Below are positions 31,901 through 43,353 of a stretch of 55,618 bases of DNA, one piece after another (position 1 is the stretch's first letter; each line of letters starts with the position of its first letter). The position numbers and the translations under genes are program-made. The stretch covers positions 1-55,618 of the forward strand of contig MCFL01000159.1 in assembly GCA_002102555.1 (NCBI GenBank), in the 5' to 3' direction. A model generated the notes under the pieces. The model worked only from the letters and a program-made list of their open reading frames with translations. It did no database searches and was not told the DNA's origin. Source of the stretch: Catenaria anguillulae PL171. Taxonomy: Eukaryota > Blastocladiomycota > Blastocladiomycetes > Blastocladiales > Catenariaceae.

Positions 31901-32010
31901 CACGGAGCGTCGGGAGGGCTTCGACAGAGGCTTCGGTGAAGTGCTTTTCCTTGAAGATCTTGGCCAGGGCTGCCGCTTACGTGTCCTCGGGGTTCCCGTT
32001 GTCAGCCATG
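28900..32010 (-). mobile_element. Ty1/copia-type LTR retrotransposon remnant (fossil)
   Basis: A decayed element of about 3 kb on the minus strand. Recognisable parts, 5' to 3', are a gag-like region (about 32010-30000), a CCHC zinc-knuckle segment of the CX2CX4HX4C kind near 30000, and a copia-type protease/gag-pre-integrase region (about 29750-29050) with the characteristic PPRPVTLGNGST and VPDL segments. I see no integrase core, reverse transcriptase, RNase H or paired LTRs, so the copy is incomplete. The open reading is interrupted in several places. Ends are approximate. Loss of most of pol and the lack of visible LTRs suggest an old insertion, though segments of a few hundred codons are still open. 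Confidence 0.7.
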
Positions 32011-33429
32011 GTGAGGGCTGGTCGGTCGGTTAGAGTGGGTGTGAATCCGTGTGAATGTTGAGGGTGTGAATCCATGTGAATGTTGAGGGTGAGAGACGTG
32101 AGACAGTGATTATTGTGCCGACACATGGGGATTCCACCGACGACTCGGCAAGGTCAGGTCAGTGTAATGTAACGGGGCGGAAACGTGAGCGGAGATCTAG
32201 TCTAAGCCGAGTGCAATGAGTGGCGAATGTAGTATGTATGAAGATAGATAATAAAACACTGACAAAGAGAATACGAATGATATGGTGATGGAAACACATG
32301 GGAAGAAGTAAAGAACAAGGCAACGACTCGTCACACGTGACAGTGGCGGCAGCGAGCGGGGCAAGGCACACAGGGTGTGGCCGAGGGTGCAGGGCACTGG
32401 GGCAGTCACTTAGTAATGTAATACAATGCGAAAAGTCATGATTTCATAAGAGGAAGTCAGTTGCGAGTTGTCTCACAAGTCTTGATCGAGAGGTGGGTGA
32501 GTCGGTCTCAAGTCTCACCTTGCGCTGGTTGGAGGGCTCGACTCACTGCTCATGCCGATCGACTCGGGTTGCACTCGCTCATAGCACTCCGATCCATTAG
32601 TAAAGTCGAGTGCGATTTTCGACTGAGTCGTTTGCAGAACCGAAGTTCGGTTCCCATCCGGTTCTGGTTCTGATTCCCCTATTTGTTTGGTATCTCCGTC
32701 TGACACACACCGTTTCATTCGACACAGAGCGGTTGCGCCGACAATGGACAATGTGAAGAGCGCCTGAGCCGTAGCCGCATCATCCACATTCACAGCCGAT
32801 TCAATCGAGAGATCCGAGGGCCTCAGCTGTGGCAAAAAGAAACCATCACGTGACCGTGGCCGTGCTTGTCCAGATTTTGTCCGCTACCAACACTCAGTGT
32901 TCGCCGCCTGGCCTCAACGGGCCGATCACGTCCGGGACCATGTCCAGGACGGAATCGCAAACGGACGGTGCGTACACACCAGCATCCGACAGACGACGTA
33001 GAAAGGCGTTGACAAGGGAATCATGCTTGCGCCGAATCTGCCAACCGCCGCAAGACGGCAAGACTGACAATGACTGGTACAGTACGTCTCGCCAGTGGGC
33101 ATATCCTAGATGATAATGATGATATGAATAATCGCGGCTGCCGCCGCTCAGTCGATTCGCTTCGGTAATGACCCAAATCAAGAACAAGCACACGAGCATT
33201 TGGGAAATCATCCATTATTCAAACCCACAAGATCCACTCGCCCTGTCCACCTTGGGCTGATTCTAAACAAAACAGACAAACGAAAAAGAAAGATGAACAA
33301 AAAAAAAAAAACCACATTGAACAAAAGTAAAACTCAACATGATCCGACGCCGACACACGCAACCGTGACAACACTCTTGGTCTTGGAGGGCATGGGCATG
33401 TGAAAACTTGGCCTCATCATTCTTGAACC
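32011..33429. other. Gene-poor DNA after the retroelement relic
   Basis: Holds the 25-bp tandem repeat at 32040-32089 and scattered short ORFs. A minus-strand frame near 32900-33210 with CGGWQIRRKHDSLVNAFLRR is suggestive of element-derived protein but too short to assign. No confident gene. Confidence 0.4.
32040..32089. repeat. Two 25-bp tandem copies
   Basis: Two head-to-tail copies of the unit TGTGAATCC(G/A)TGTGAATG + TTGAGGG, at 32040-32064 and 32065-32089, differ at one base. Within each unit TGTGAAT occurs twice, so the array is nested. It lies just 5' of the gag-like region of the relic. Confidence 0.8.
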
Positions 33430-33624
33430 TCACTCTTGAACGGGTGCACTCGTGGTGATAGCAGTACGGTTCTGCTCGGCCTCGACCTCGTCTTGCTTGG
33501 TCGCCGGAGCACAGCTGTTGTTCTCGTACACCACCGTGGCCGCATGGTGAGCGACCGGCACCTCCTCGACAACATGCTCAACCTTGGCAACCTTGAGCGG
33601 CGGCTCCTCGCTACTGCTCGCCAT
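33430..33624 (-). CDS. Small hypothetical ORF, possibly the 3' part of the ORF starting at 33877
   Basis: 64 codons starting MASSSEEPPLKVAKVEHVVEE and ending TTSAPVQE. Acidic, no recognised domain. It overlaps the end of the upstream minus-strand ORF (33611-33877) by 14 bases in the next frame. One surplus G in a GGG run near 33640-33660 would make the two a single reading frame of about 150 codons. Weak call. Confidence 0.3.
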   Translation of the reverse strand: MASSSEEPPLKVAKVEHVVEEVPVAHHAATVVYENNSCAPATKQDEVEAEQNRTAITTSAPVQE

Positions 33625-33877
33625 TGTCGTCGTGCCCGTCGCCCGCCGCATTATCGTCGCCGGCCTCTGCAGATGTGCTTTTCATGGTCTCGGTTTCAAG
33701 CAGAGGAGACGATGGCAGCTTGACGGGCTTGGGCATGGGCATGATGTCGGCCTTGGATACTTGCGCCGTTGTAGTCGTCGTGGTCGTGGTGTCCGTGGTA
33801 TCCGTGGTGTTGGCGGCGGCATTGGCCAGGGTCGCAAGCTTGGCTGAGTTGGGCGCGGACTGGTCAGCACTGGCCAT
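33611..33877 (-). CDS. Small hypothetical Thr-rich ORF
   Basis: 88 aa, MASADQSAPNSAKLATLANAA, then a Thr/Asp run and KADIMPMPKPVKLP. No signal peptide, membrane segment or known domain. See the overlapping ORF at 33430-33624; the pair may be one gene with a frame interruption or a missed short intron. Confidence 0.3.
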   Translation of the reverse strand: MASADQSAPNSAKLATLANAAANTTDTTDTTTTTTTTAQVSKADIMPMPKPVKLPSSPLLETETMKSTSAEAGDDNAAGDGHDDNGEQ

Positions 33878-34498
33878 GGTGGTGGTGGGCAAACCCCTTG
33901 ACGACAATGTCTGGACCGTAGTCCATTTGACAGGCACGTGTGCATGTGACAGTGAGACACTTGTTCCCATTCCTCATTCACTTCCTTTTCGGCCGTCTTG
34001 TACTCTTCGCCCCTTTGTCTATGATACTCGCCCTGGCCATTGACTGCTGTGCGCTGCGCTCCATTCCTTGCAACATTTTGGAATCAATCGAACCGAACAC
34101 ACACGCGTGCACGCACGTCACCGAGCGTGCATAGGAAACCAACCTAACCGCGTGCGGGCCAATCGTGCCACGACAAGACATGGCAAAGATGACTGCCGCG
34201 CCAAGATACAAGACAAATGTAGATACATCCGGCCGGCAGTCGAATCCGAAGCGTTCAGGGTCGGCTAGGTGCAAATCGACGTGACGGCAAACGGCACGGC
34301 AAGCCGAGCGCGCGAGTGGCTTGTGGACAGGCTGCGTTTGCGCAAGTTCGACAATGTGCGCGACGCTGGCAAGCGACTGCCAGAGACCTGATGGATGATG
34401 GATCCACCCACGTCCACACGTAGGGTCGTCAGTGGGAAAGAAAAAGTACAAGACGTGGACAAGCGGTTCATGATGCAAGTACCATGATGACGGAAAGG
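33878..34498. other. Gene-poor spacer
   Basis: No confident gene. A minus-strand frame contains CRHVDLHLADPERFGFDC near 34230, loosely like a kinase catalytic loop, which may belong with the kinase-like relic upstream. Confidence 0.35.
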
Positions 34499-34826
34499 TC
34501 AAGCATTTCGCACAAGTTCATTGCTGCAACGGGATAAGCAAAGGGTGAACGCAATTCGCAGCGTGAATATGAACTTGAATTTGCATGGGTTGAACGGGTT
34601 CGCACCATATCCGTGTTTGGTGCGCCCAATGCAGCGGATGAATACTGGGTCGTGCGTGTCAAGACGGAACGAGTCGTGGATGTAATCAATCAAGGCAATT
34701 TCGCGCTTGAGTTGATCCGTCGCTTTCATGTGCACCTTATTTTCAAGGCGATCGTTTGTCTGTGGCCTCGTGACTTGCTTGATGGCAATGTCTTGGCCGT
34801 AGAATTGTCTGCACAGGGTGGAGTGA
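34499..34826 (-). pseudogene. Protein-kinase-like N-lobe fragment
   Basis: The minus-strand frame contains FYGQDIAIKQVTRPQ (like the beta-3 strand with its ATP-binding Lys) followed by DQLKREIALIDYIHDS (like helix C with its Glu) and VFIRCIG, the order and spacing of a kinase N-lobe. A good 3' splice site (CTGTGCAG) precedes it. I cannot extend it to an intact glycine loop upstream or to clear HRD and DFG motifs downstream, so I treat it as a relic. It could also be a real gene with many small exons. Confidence 0.3.
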
Positions 34827-37682
34827 CGTTAGCTTGAAATGGGGCTGTTTGATTCTCGTTTGGCTGCGTAGATACATTACCTTGACGGTAGCCGCCGTGT
34901 CCGGGTTTGTGATAATAACAACCGCGGCAGATGATTTGACGGAAACGTTCAGTTCGTTTTGAATCCCGTGTACACTCTTGATCTTTGAGGCAAGCCGTGT
35001 GATGTAGGCCCTGTTCGGCGGTCGGATTCAGGGCAGGCGGGCAGCGGGCAGCAGCCGTGAGCGAGTGCGGGATCGAATCAGCTGGCGGCCACTGGGAGTA
35101 ACGAGTGGAGGGCGGCGTGCAATGGCAATGGCCTGCCGCCTGCTGTGCGATGGAATGAGCGGCCAAGAGCCGATATCGACAAAGGTCGAGGAGGGCGCAG
35201 ATCGGGGCGGGGGTATTCATGAGACGGTGTTGTGTGCGTGCGACTGTTTGCGTTGAGTATCATAGGCCCGGAGCAGCAACGGCGACCCGCATGCTGGCCG
35301 CCTTGCATTTTGGGACTGCAGCTGCCGTCGTGCCCGGACTGGCGGGCGATCGAGCGAGCGGGCGGGGGCGACTGCGTAGCGGTCCGCCGATCGCATGCAG
35401 CGCGGCCCTGAGCCCGCCAGCCGCAGCCGGACGTGATGTCAGCTGCAGGCTCGTCCTGCGCTTGGCCTGTGTGATTTTGTGTGTGACTTTTGTGTGTGAC
35501 CTTTTTCAGGCAACCCTTTCGTTTCATTGAGAGTATGACAGCCCAAAGTAAGTAGAACAAGCACTCGTCTGTCGGCAGGTCTGTGGGACTCTTGCCGACG
35601 CGTCGACTACCTTGACGTCTCGGCTCCGTTTCATTCGACATCACAGTGCTCAAGTCGCAGTGCAAGCGGGTGAAACTTGGGACCGACTCAATCAATGCTC
35701 CGTCATCAAGGTTCGTCAGACAAGCCACAACCGACCGCGAACTGCTTGCTGACTGCATCCTTCAAGACGCCTGTACGACGCACGGTCATACCTACATCAC
35801 GGACACGCGCATGGCTGCCATGTGGCATACGCCTGGTATTCCTTGTTTTATCTCGACCTGACCACGCCTTGAACTTGAATACGGGTCCAAGCAAGTACCC
35901 TCGATTTCCGTGGTGATCTTTGCGCCCGAGTGCTCCAATCGCAAGCTCTCGCTCACACTCGATACTGTTTACAGTGGACACTACATTGGCAGCAACAAAA
36001 ACGGCCGCTGAGCCCAAGCAATGGTATGCAAGCTCAGGTCAACGACTTCAACAACTGCGAGCAATCACACAACCGACGCAAACACGAGACGTATCTTTGG
36101 CGCCCCATCGCACACTCTCAGCACATGTGCGAAACTCGAGAAAGCAGCAGTCGACTGAATACAGTGTCTGCATCGGCATGGTTGAAGCATGATGACGCAG
36201 AAATCCATCATGTTCACATCAGAGTACGTTTCATCTTCACATGCATGCACAGTCACCGACGCCCAGCAACACCAGCCGCTCTCCATTTGCTGCCACCTTT
36301 CCTCTTGACCTTGCTCGCAATTTTGCGTCACCTCCTCCGCCACCATACGGACGGGGCCGGAATCTATGTGGGGGACACCACTGAGCTGATACCATCTGAA
36401 CAAGAGACTTGGCACATTGGACATGCCCTAACCCGGTTGGTCAATACCCATACGAGATGTTGAGCAGGCCGTCATAGCCAGTCTCTTCGCAGTGCTCGGT
36501 GGGGCCATGGACTCCAGGTGTGATTCAGGAATGAGTCTAAATAGGGTCCGAGAGTGCTTCAAGCTTGGGCTCAATGGAGTGCGCGCCGGCGTTTGCTATT
36601 GTTCGCACCTGCCAACTTTTCGCCCACTTTTACTGACACACGTGTGGTCACTTTTGCAACCACCATGTTTTTCGTCTTGTCTGTGTATGCATACATACCC
36701 ATGATGCATTGGTCCGTTGCCGCTCTTGAATCGATCCGCCACCAACCCGGGAAATCGCGACCCGACAAGCAACTTGTATGCACCTGGCAGCAGCAGACCC
36801 AACACAGTGACAGACTTACATTCAGGCGCCGCACTGGCCGGTACTAGGTTTAAATACAGTCCGTCATCCAGTACATCCGCTGCTTGAGCAATGACCGTGA
36901 CGTTTTGGTTGTATGTTTCAACACCAGCACCAAATCCGAGTCGCAACAAGCGGTCAAGCATTTCACGCCATGGCGTCAAGGTCGTGCCAGTCGCTGCCCC
37001 CATCTGCAACTTGAATCGTCGAGCTCACCATTTTATCTGCGGGACTCTTGCAGGCGTCACACCTCGACTCGCCATCTCGGGCACTCGGGCAACCGACCGC
37101 AGCCCTTTTCTTGATGCGTCCCTTGCCCGGCGCGTAAACGCCATCGTTCCTTTCAGCAGGCCACGCTTTTGCAAGTGCACAAGTTGAAGTCAAACCCAAC
37201 TCGAGCCCGTTCGAGGCAAAACTCCTCCATCTCACTCCCCACCCCCGAAACACTCGACAGCCGCGGCGTGTTACTCGTCACGAACTCTGGTCCCGCGCTC
37301 GTCTCAGAATTCTGCGCAATGCCGATTTCGGGCAGGGCGCCCATTTGCAAGATAGACGTGACCGACCGTTCAGTTCAAGTTCAAGAGCAAGGGCAAGGGC
37401 AAGCCGGTTGATTTCGATTGGTCGTTGAGCGACTTGTTGGATCCTCAGGGCGGCGCTACTTCGGTCTGCGGGTGCCACAGGGTGGAGCGAGCAGCTCACC
37501 CGCACGGTCACCTTCTGCCAAGTCATGTTTGACAAAATCGCCCACGAAATCCACCTCTTCACCGTTTCCTGCTGGCACATCAACCGGCGACATCGCAACA
37601 CCTTCTTAAGCTTCGGTGCCGGGGTCGCACACCGACACCCCAAGTTGTACCGACCCAAAAGAACCTCTTTTCTCCCTGCCCG
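34827..37682. other. Gene-poor DNA with fragmentary coding-like stretches
   Basis: No complete gene. Plus-strand pieces look protein-like for 25-50 codons (for example SVVIFAPECSNRKLSLTL near 35900) but I cannot link them into a consistent spliced frame. The minus-strand frame 36596-37009 is open for 137 codons without a recognisable domain. It may hold a decayed gene or an unrecognised multi-exon gene. Confidence 0.35.
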
Positions 37683-38012
37683 ATGTCGGCCGGGACTACT
37701 CTCGTGTCGAACTCGGACGCGACGGTCGCAACCGACGCACACCTCTCGTTGCAAGCGCCGACCACACCGCCGCCGGCTTCACAGGATTCCGTTCCGCAAC
37801 CAGAATCAGAACCAGCACCAGAAGCAGAAGCAGCGCAACAAGAGCAAGCGCAAGTGGAAGAACCGCTCGTCGCGGGTGGTCCGCCCGTTCTGGCAAGGCG
37901 GGACTTGGTCAAGCGGTCTCTGTCGGCACAAGACTTGGAAGTGGCGGGCCAAGAAGTGTCTGATTGGGGAGGAGGAGGAAGAGGAGGGGGCAGCGGAATG
38001 ATGGACGACTGA
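37683..38012 (+). CDS. Hypothetical acidic Pro/Gln-rich ORF, possibly a last exon
   Basis: 109 aa: MSAGTTLVSNSDATVATDAH, a Pro/Glu/Ala/Gln region (PQPESEPAPEAEAAQQEQ), then RRDLVKRSLSAQDLEVAGQE and a Gly-rich end. Composition is gene-like, but no domain is recognised and the start may be internal. It could be the terminal exon of an unrecognised plus-strand gene beginning upstream. Confidence 0.3.
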   Translation: MSAGTTLVSNSDATVATDAHLSLQAPTTPPPASQDSVPQPESEPAPEAEAAQQEQAQVEEPLVAGGPPVLARRDLVKRSLSAQDLEVAGQEVSDWGGGGRGGGSGMMDD

Positions 38013-38686
38013 AAGGGATTGTAGTTTCATGGAGCGTGATGTCTTTCATATTTCATTTGCTACCCATGTCGCGGTGTGGCGCGATGACACTGGCGGTGTC
38101 TGTCGGTGGGCTATTAATACATAGGTATTTTTCATCATCGTCTTCATTCATTCCATGGTTTTTGTTCCCCGTATGACTTTTGCTTCTTCTGGCACCACAT
38201 CATCCTGCCTTGATTTGATGCACAGTATACATCTACGTCCTTGCCAGATGCGTTTCCCTTCCTGACTGCTTCGTGACGGAGTCTCGTGCTCGTCACTGCT
38301 CGAGACTTGGTCCCAACTTCGCAGTTCCCACCCCGGGCCAAGAACACTGATTGAGTTTCCACTCGACATCCTGGATTCCAGCTGCTCCGTGCGATTGCGC
38401 TTGCAATTGATACATAGCACGGCGGCATGGGGATCTGTTGCCGCTGACTTGGACGGTGTCGCATCATCTGCATTTCTTGTGTTGTGAGAGCATTCTCAAC
38501 GACGACAGTGCAAAAAAAAAGAGTGACGAATTATGCATACGGTTGCTAGTGGGATGCGACGACAAAGATCGCGACACTCAGACAAGAATAACAATGTGAA
38601 CGACAACAACTCGGATCTGAACCAGTCCATCGTGGAACTAAAAAAGTATACATACACTCACCATGTGTGTCAACCAAGACGTCACG
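38013..38686. other. Spacer 3' of TPS2
   Basis: AT-richer DNA between the uncertain ORF and the TPS2 stop codon. No gene recognised. Confidence 0.5.
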
Positions 38687-41600
38687 TCACGCCTGGCTCA
38701 CATTGACCCTCTCAACGGGACTTCCACCCTTACTCGCGGCCTCGCCCGCGGCGGCGGCGGCCGCCGTCGATTGCCCGGCCTTTGTCGCACCCACGCCAGC
38801 GCCTGGTGTGGGCGACGACCCGCCAACCCTTGGCAACCCGCTCCACTCGCGAATCAAATCAATGACCTGATACGGCGCAATCACGTGCCAATCGGCCACC
38901 GTCTTCATGTTACTGGGCCCAACCTGCACGGTCCACGACGACGCGGGCCACCACGCTTGCTCGTCCGAGTCGGTCGCTTCGTCGTCCGACTTGTTGCCCT
39001 TGGCCGTACCTGCGGCCGCCGTCCCTGTCGACGTGGCCGTCGTGCTTGGGAACAGCGCCAACGTTGGACTGGCCGTTGGCGTGAGCGCCACCGTCGTGGG
39101 CGCCATGGATGGCGGCTCCTCGGCCATAAAGAGCGCGTCGGCAGCAGCCGCGGCCAAGGGCGATTTGGGTGACGTGGGCGACGTTGACGAGTCGGCCGAG
39201 TCGCCGCGGTGCAGGGCACGGAACATGTCCATGTCGGTCTTGTCGTCGCCAACGGCAAACACAAAGTCGATGACGGCGTCTTTCGGGGCGGCGGTGGCGA
39301 GCAGCCTTTTCACAATGTTGCCCTGGATGATGTACGCAGCAGCAGGTCAGCACACGCGAATCAGAAACAAAAAAAAAAAGATGAATGACAAGGAAAGGAC
39401 GGACCTTGTTGACGCTGGCCAACCGAATCTCAATATTCTTTTTGCCCACCAACAACTCGAGCGGCCGCTTACTCAAGAGCGCGCTCTCCAAGTGATTCTG
39501 GCACTCCTTTGCCTGGAACGCGCCAAAGCTCGGGTCGGCCAACCGGTAATGCCACGTGACGCTGTGGCGCTTGTGCTCGACAAAACTGCCAGGGGTGCGC
39601 TCAGTAAAGAAGTTGAACACGTCCACGACCTCGGACTTCCACACGCTCGGATCGTCGCCCTGCAACTCCTCCGTCAAGTCGAGCCAGGGGCCGTGCGGGT
39701 ACTTGAGACTGGACCCGTGCTCGGCACTCATGCCGAGCCCAGGCACGTGGCCCAGCCATTCCTCGAGCGTTGCCTGGTCGCGCCCCGAAATAATAAACAC
39801 CAAGTTGAGCGGGTCGCGGCACAGTGCCGTGAGCGCCTCAATGAGCTCGGGCGTCGGGCGTGCCATTTCGGGCACTTTCACAATCGGGCTGAGCGTGCCG
39901 TCATAGTCAAAGCACAACAAGCGCATCCTGCGTTTGCCCTCGCTCGTCCGAGCATGCCCAACCTCGGTGTACGCCTCAAAGCACTTGCCGCGATCCAAAA
40001 ATGGCGTCGTGTGCGCATCCAAGGCAGCACCACCCGGCCCGCCCATCTTGAGCAACCTGAGCGCCGTGCCCGTGAGCGCGCGCGTAAACGCCCTTGCCCA
40101 TTTCGGCGCCGTGTACCGCGTCACATGGTCCATCATTTGTGAGTGGCGCGCGTACTTTTCCTCGCGCGTCATGGTCAGCGCGTCGTTGATGGCCATGGCC
40201 ACGCCTGCAAAGTCCCAGGGGTTGACGAGAATGGCACCCGCAAGTGAAGAGGCACACCCGGTGAATTCCGAGAGAATCAGTGGCGATTGCGCGTCTTGTT
40301 GGCAAAGACAAAACTCGTGCGCCGTCGTGTTCATGCCGTCACGCAACGACGTGATGAGGCCCACGTCGGCCACCGTGAGCAGTGCGTAAAACTCGTCTTG
40401 CGCAATGGCGCGATGAATGTGATGCACGGGCATGTAGTCGAGCGACCCGAACCGCGAGTTGATTTGTGCCACAAGTTCAGACACCTTGGCCTCGAGCTTG
40501 CCGCCGCCGGGCGTGCGTCCCTGCGACATCATGAGCTGGCCGCCCGTTGTTGTTGGGCTTGTCACTTGCACAAGCACGACTTTACCGCGCCACGACGGGA
40601 ACTGGTCCAGGAACGTGGAGAACGCCTTGAGCTTTTGGATCACGCCGCGCATCGAGTCGAGCTTGTCGCGGCCTACAATGATCTTTTTGCCCGCATACAT
40701 GTCGCGCAAGGCACACGTCTTGTCCAAGACTGACGGCAACGTGCGTTTCTCCTCGGTGCGCGCCGCGTCAATGCCAATGGGGAAAATGCCAATGGCCACA
40801 TGGTGCCCGTGAAAGTCCACGCCCGTTGGGCTTGATTCCAGGCCCAGGACGCGCGTGCAGCACGAGACAAAATGGCGCGCGTACGAGTAGGTTTGGAATC
40901 CAACCAAACTGGCGCCCAGAATGCCCTCGAGCAAGGGCGTGCGTTTTGTGAGGCAACGAAAGATTTCCGACGAGGGAAACGGCGTGTGGATAAAGAGGCC
41001 AATGGGCGCAGAGTGCGAGATGGAGTCGTCGGTTGGGTGCGCCGTGAGCAATTGGGTGCGCAGCATGGACGGCGTGAGCAGCAAGTGGTAGTCGTGGACC
41101 CACACGAGGTCGCCGGGCACATAGTGTTTGGCGGCGATTGCGGCAAAGGTTTGGTTGACGCGCGTGTACGAGTCCCAGTCCTTGAGTTCTTTGCGGCCGT
41201 CGGTGGCGCCGTCCCAGAGCACGTAGTGGAAAAGTGGCCATAGAGCTAACAAGTGAACCAAGGGATTTTGTGAGTATTCTGACGCAGAGAACAAGAATGG
41301 AAAAGCAAAACAGGAAAACGGACTAGCTTTGCAATATCCCTCGTAATGCGATACCGCAGTGTCATGATCCAAAAAGATGGGCACACACTTTTGCTGGTCC
41401 CACAACATGCTCGTCAACTCGATCTTGTCTGCCTCGGTCAGCACGTAATTCTCCACAAGCCGGCCATGCTTGTCGACAACGGGCCCAAGCGTGCCAATAA
41501 ACACACACTCGTGGACGGGTCCCTCTTTTGCCTCCTTGTACCCGCTCCCCGCGGCGGCCGTGCCAGTTGCCGCCGCCGACGCCGTTTCTGGGTTGTTGGG

Positions 41601-42245
41601 ATCCACCATGGCGGGCGCATGGGCCCTGCCTGCCAAACTCTGAATGCCGGCATAGAGCGCCGAGTGACCACGGCGAGCAGCAATGCCCCATTTCTTGCTG
41701 GTTGCGACGGGAGCAGCCGCCGCCGCCGCCGCCGCCGCAGTTGCTGCAGCAGTAGGTTTCTGGTGGGCAGAGCGTGGGTGCAAGAGCTTGAGCGTGCCGA
41801 GGCGTTCGTCGTTGCGTCGCGCTTGGATTTCGCCCAGGGCTTGGACGAGTGCCGACGCACGAATGGTGGATTCTTGTTTGCCAAGGAGTGCGGCGGCGGC
41901 AGCAGCAGCGACGGCATTGGCCGAGTGAGAGGCTGTGGCTTCCTGAGGCGGAGCAGCGGGTGCAGACGAGGCGGTGGCCGGGAGTGATGTGGACGAGAAG
42001 GTGGAGGCGCGTGAGTGGCGGCGTGAGCCTGAGGGAGACCCGGGGGTGGGTGGGGCGTGCGTGCCCGTGGTGGTCGAGTAGTGCAGTGAAGCGCCCGAGA
42101 GCTTGGCGTCCTGGGGGAGGTCGAGCAGGACGGCCTGGACGGGCAGAACGTGCAGCAGGTGGAGGATGCGCGGCGGCGGCTTTGCGGGCGAGGCAGAGGT
42201 GGTGGCGGCGGCGGCATTGGCCGACGAGAGCGACAGTGGCGACAT
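38687..42245 (-). CDS. TPS2: Trehalose-6-phosphate phosphatase with N-terminal synthase-like domain (Tps2 type)
   Basis: Exons 42245-41324, 41245-39405 and 39322-38687, 1132 aa. Residues 1-230 are Ala/Ser/Thr-rich. A GT20 synthase-like domain follows (about 235-730): WVHDYHLLLTPSMLR, GLFIHTPFPSSEIFRCL, IVGRDKLDSMRGV, SLRDGMNTTAHEF. The HAD phosphatase domain starts near 755 with LLCFDYDGTLSPIV; later SAEHGSSLKYP, KNIEIRLASVNKGN and FAVGDDKTDMDMF complete the acid-phosphatase motifs. It removes phosphate from trehalose-6-phosphate to give trehalose, a stress protectant and spore reserve. An Ala/Ser/Thr insert of roughly 100 residues separates GDDKTD from the final helix. Exon 1-2 junction restores HYEGYCK..LWPLFHYV. 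Confidence 0.92.
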
Positions 42246-42629
42246 GATTTTGATGACAACGGTGAAATCACAAGAGTAAGAGGTAGAGGGAGAGGCATCA
42301 ACAGTGCATTGCGCAAGGAGCGAGACTGAGTTGAGCTGAGCCTGAGACCGACTCAGAGTGAGACACTTTTTCAATTCAAATTGGATTCAACGATTCGATT
42401 CGATTCGACGTGGACGTGAAAGTGATTGTGAATGGCAGGTTTGGTCGCCAAAAGCAAGTGAGACGCGTGATAAGAAACGAAGGTCAGGAGGCAGGAAGAG
42501 GTGTCTCGTGTTGACCGTCAGCTGAGAACTTGGCTGGATCGAGATCACGATGAGTCCTTGAGGGTCAAAGTGTATCCTATGTACTCATGTACCAAGGCGA
42601 GGGCAAGGACAGGGAGGGCCGCGGCCTCG

Positions 42630-42637
42630 TATTTATA
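42630..42637 (-). promoter_or_regulatory. TATA-like element upstream of TPS2
   Basis: On the minus strand the sequence reads TATAAATA, about 390 bases before the TPS2 ATG. If used, the leader is long. A stress-type gene with a TATA promoter is plausible but not shown. Confidence 0.4.
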
Positions 42638-43347
42638 CCATGCGACCACGAGTGCGAGACGGCGTGCATCGTATGTGGTAAAAGTATTTAAATCTTGGTG
42701 AAGGTCACGGTCGAGAGCTTCCGTGGATTTCTGAGTCCTTCGACCTGCATCCATGCCAAGCAAGCGGGGAAGCACGTGGTTGCCTGATAAGCGAGTAAAC
42801 GCATTCACCATGACTCTGCACAATCAGTCAGTGGGAGAATCACTGTCCGGTTGCATTGCGCAAAAAGTCGAGGCTTCTCGCTCCCCAAGGGCGGTAAGGA
42901 TGATGGACTTGGCCTACGGGTCAATGGCGAGAAAGGCCGTGACCAAAGCCGAGAATTTGGTCTGGCCCGCCCATACAAACACATGTCAAGGACCTCGATT
43001 TTCCTCGATTCCGCTCGACTGAATCTTGGACTTGTTGAGCCACTCCTCCTCGCTGCACCCACCCAGCGTTGCACTTGTCAGATCTTGTCCAGGGCACGTC
43101 CGGCTGCTTCCCTCTCTCCCATCATGATCCAGGATGGGCCAGCCAGCAGAGCCTAGCCTTCTCTTTTTGTGAGAAGTGCGATGTGCCTCCACGTGACACG
43201 TCTCCATGCAAGGGAGTGCCGATCTGTCCTTCCGAAAGACCCCGACTCCTGACCAATCGACCAATCGCCATCTGCGTTGCGTGAGATGAGATGACGCGTT
43301 GGAGTGCTTGACAAGCCACAAGACGCACTTGGCTGGGTTGCACATGA

Positions 43348-43353
43348 TATAAA
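43348..43353 (+). promoter_or_regulatory. TATA box upstream of MOT1
   Basis: TATAAA lies 124 bases before the MOT1 ATG at 43472, followed by a pyrimidine-rich leader. Spacing matches the other TATA-bearing gene at 1727. Confidence 0.5.

Noticed and set aside
32894-33211. Minus-strand frame with CGGWQIRRKHDSLVNAFLRR
   Set aside because: Faintly like the endonuclease tail of some non-LTR elements, but no reverse transcriptase or other landmark is near, so it is too weak to call.
36596-37009. 137-codon minus-strand open frame
   Set aside because: No true domain, no supporting promoter or splice structure; long chance ORFs are common at this GC content.
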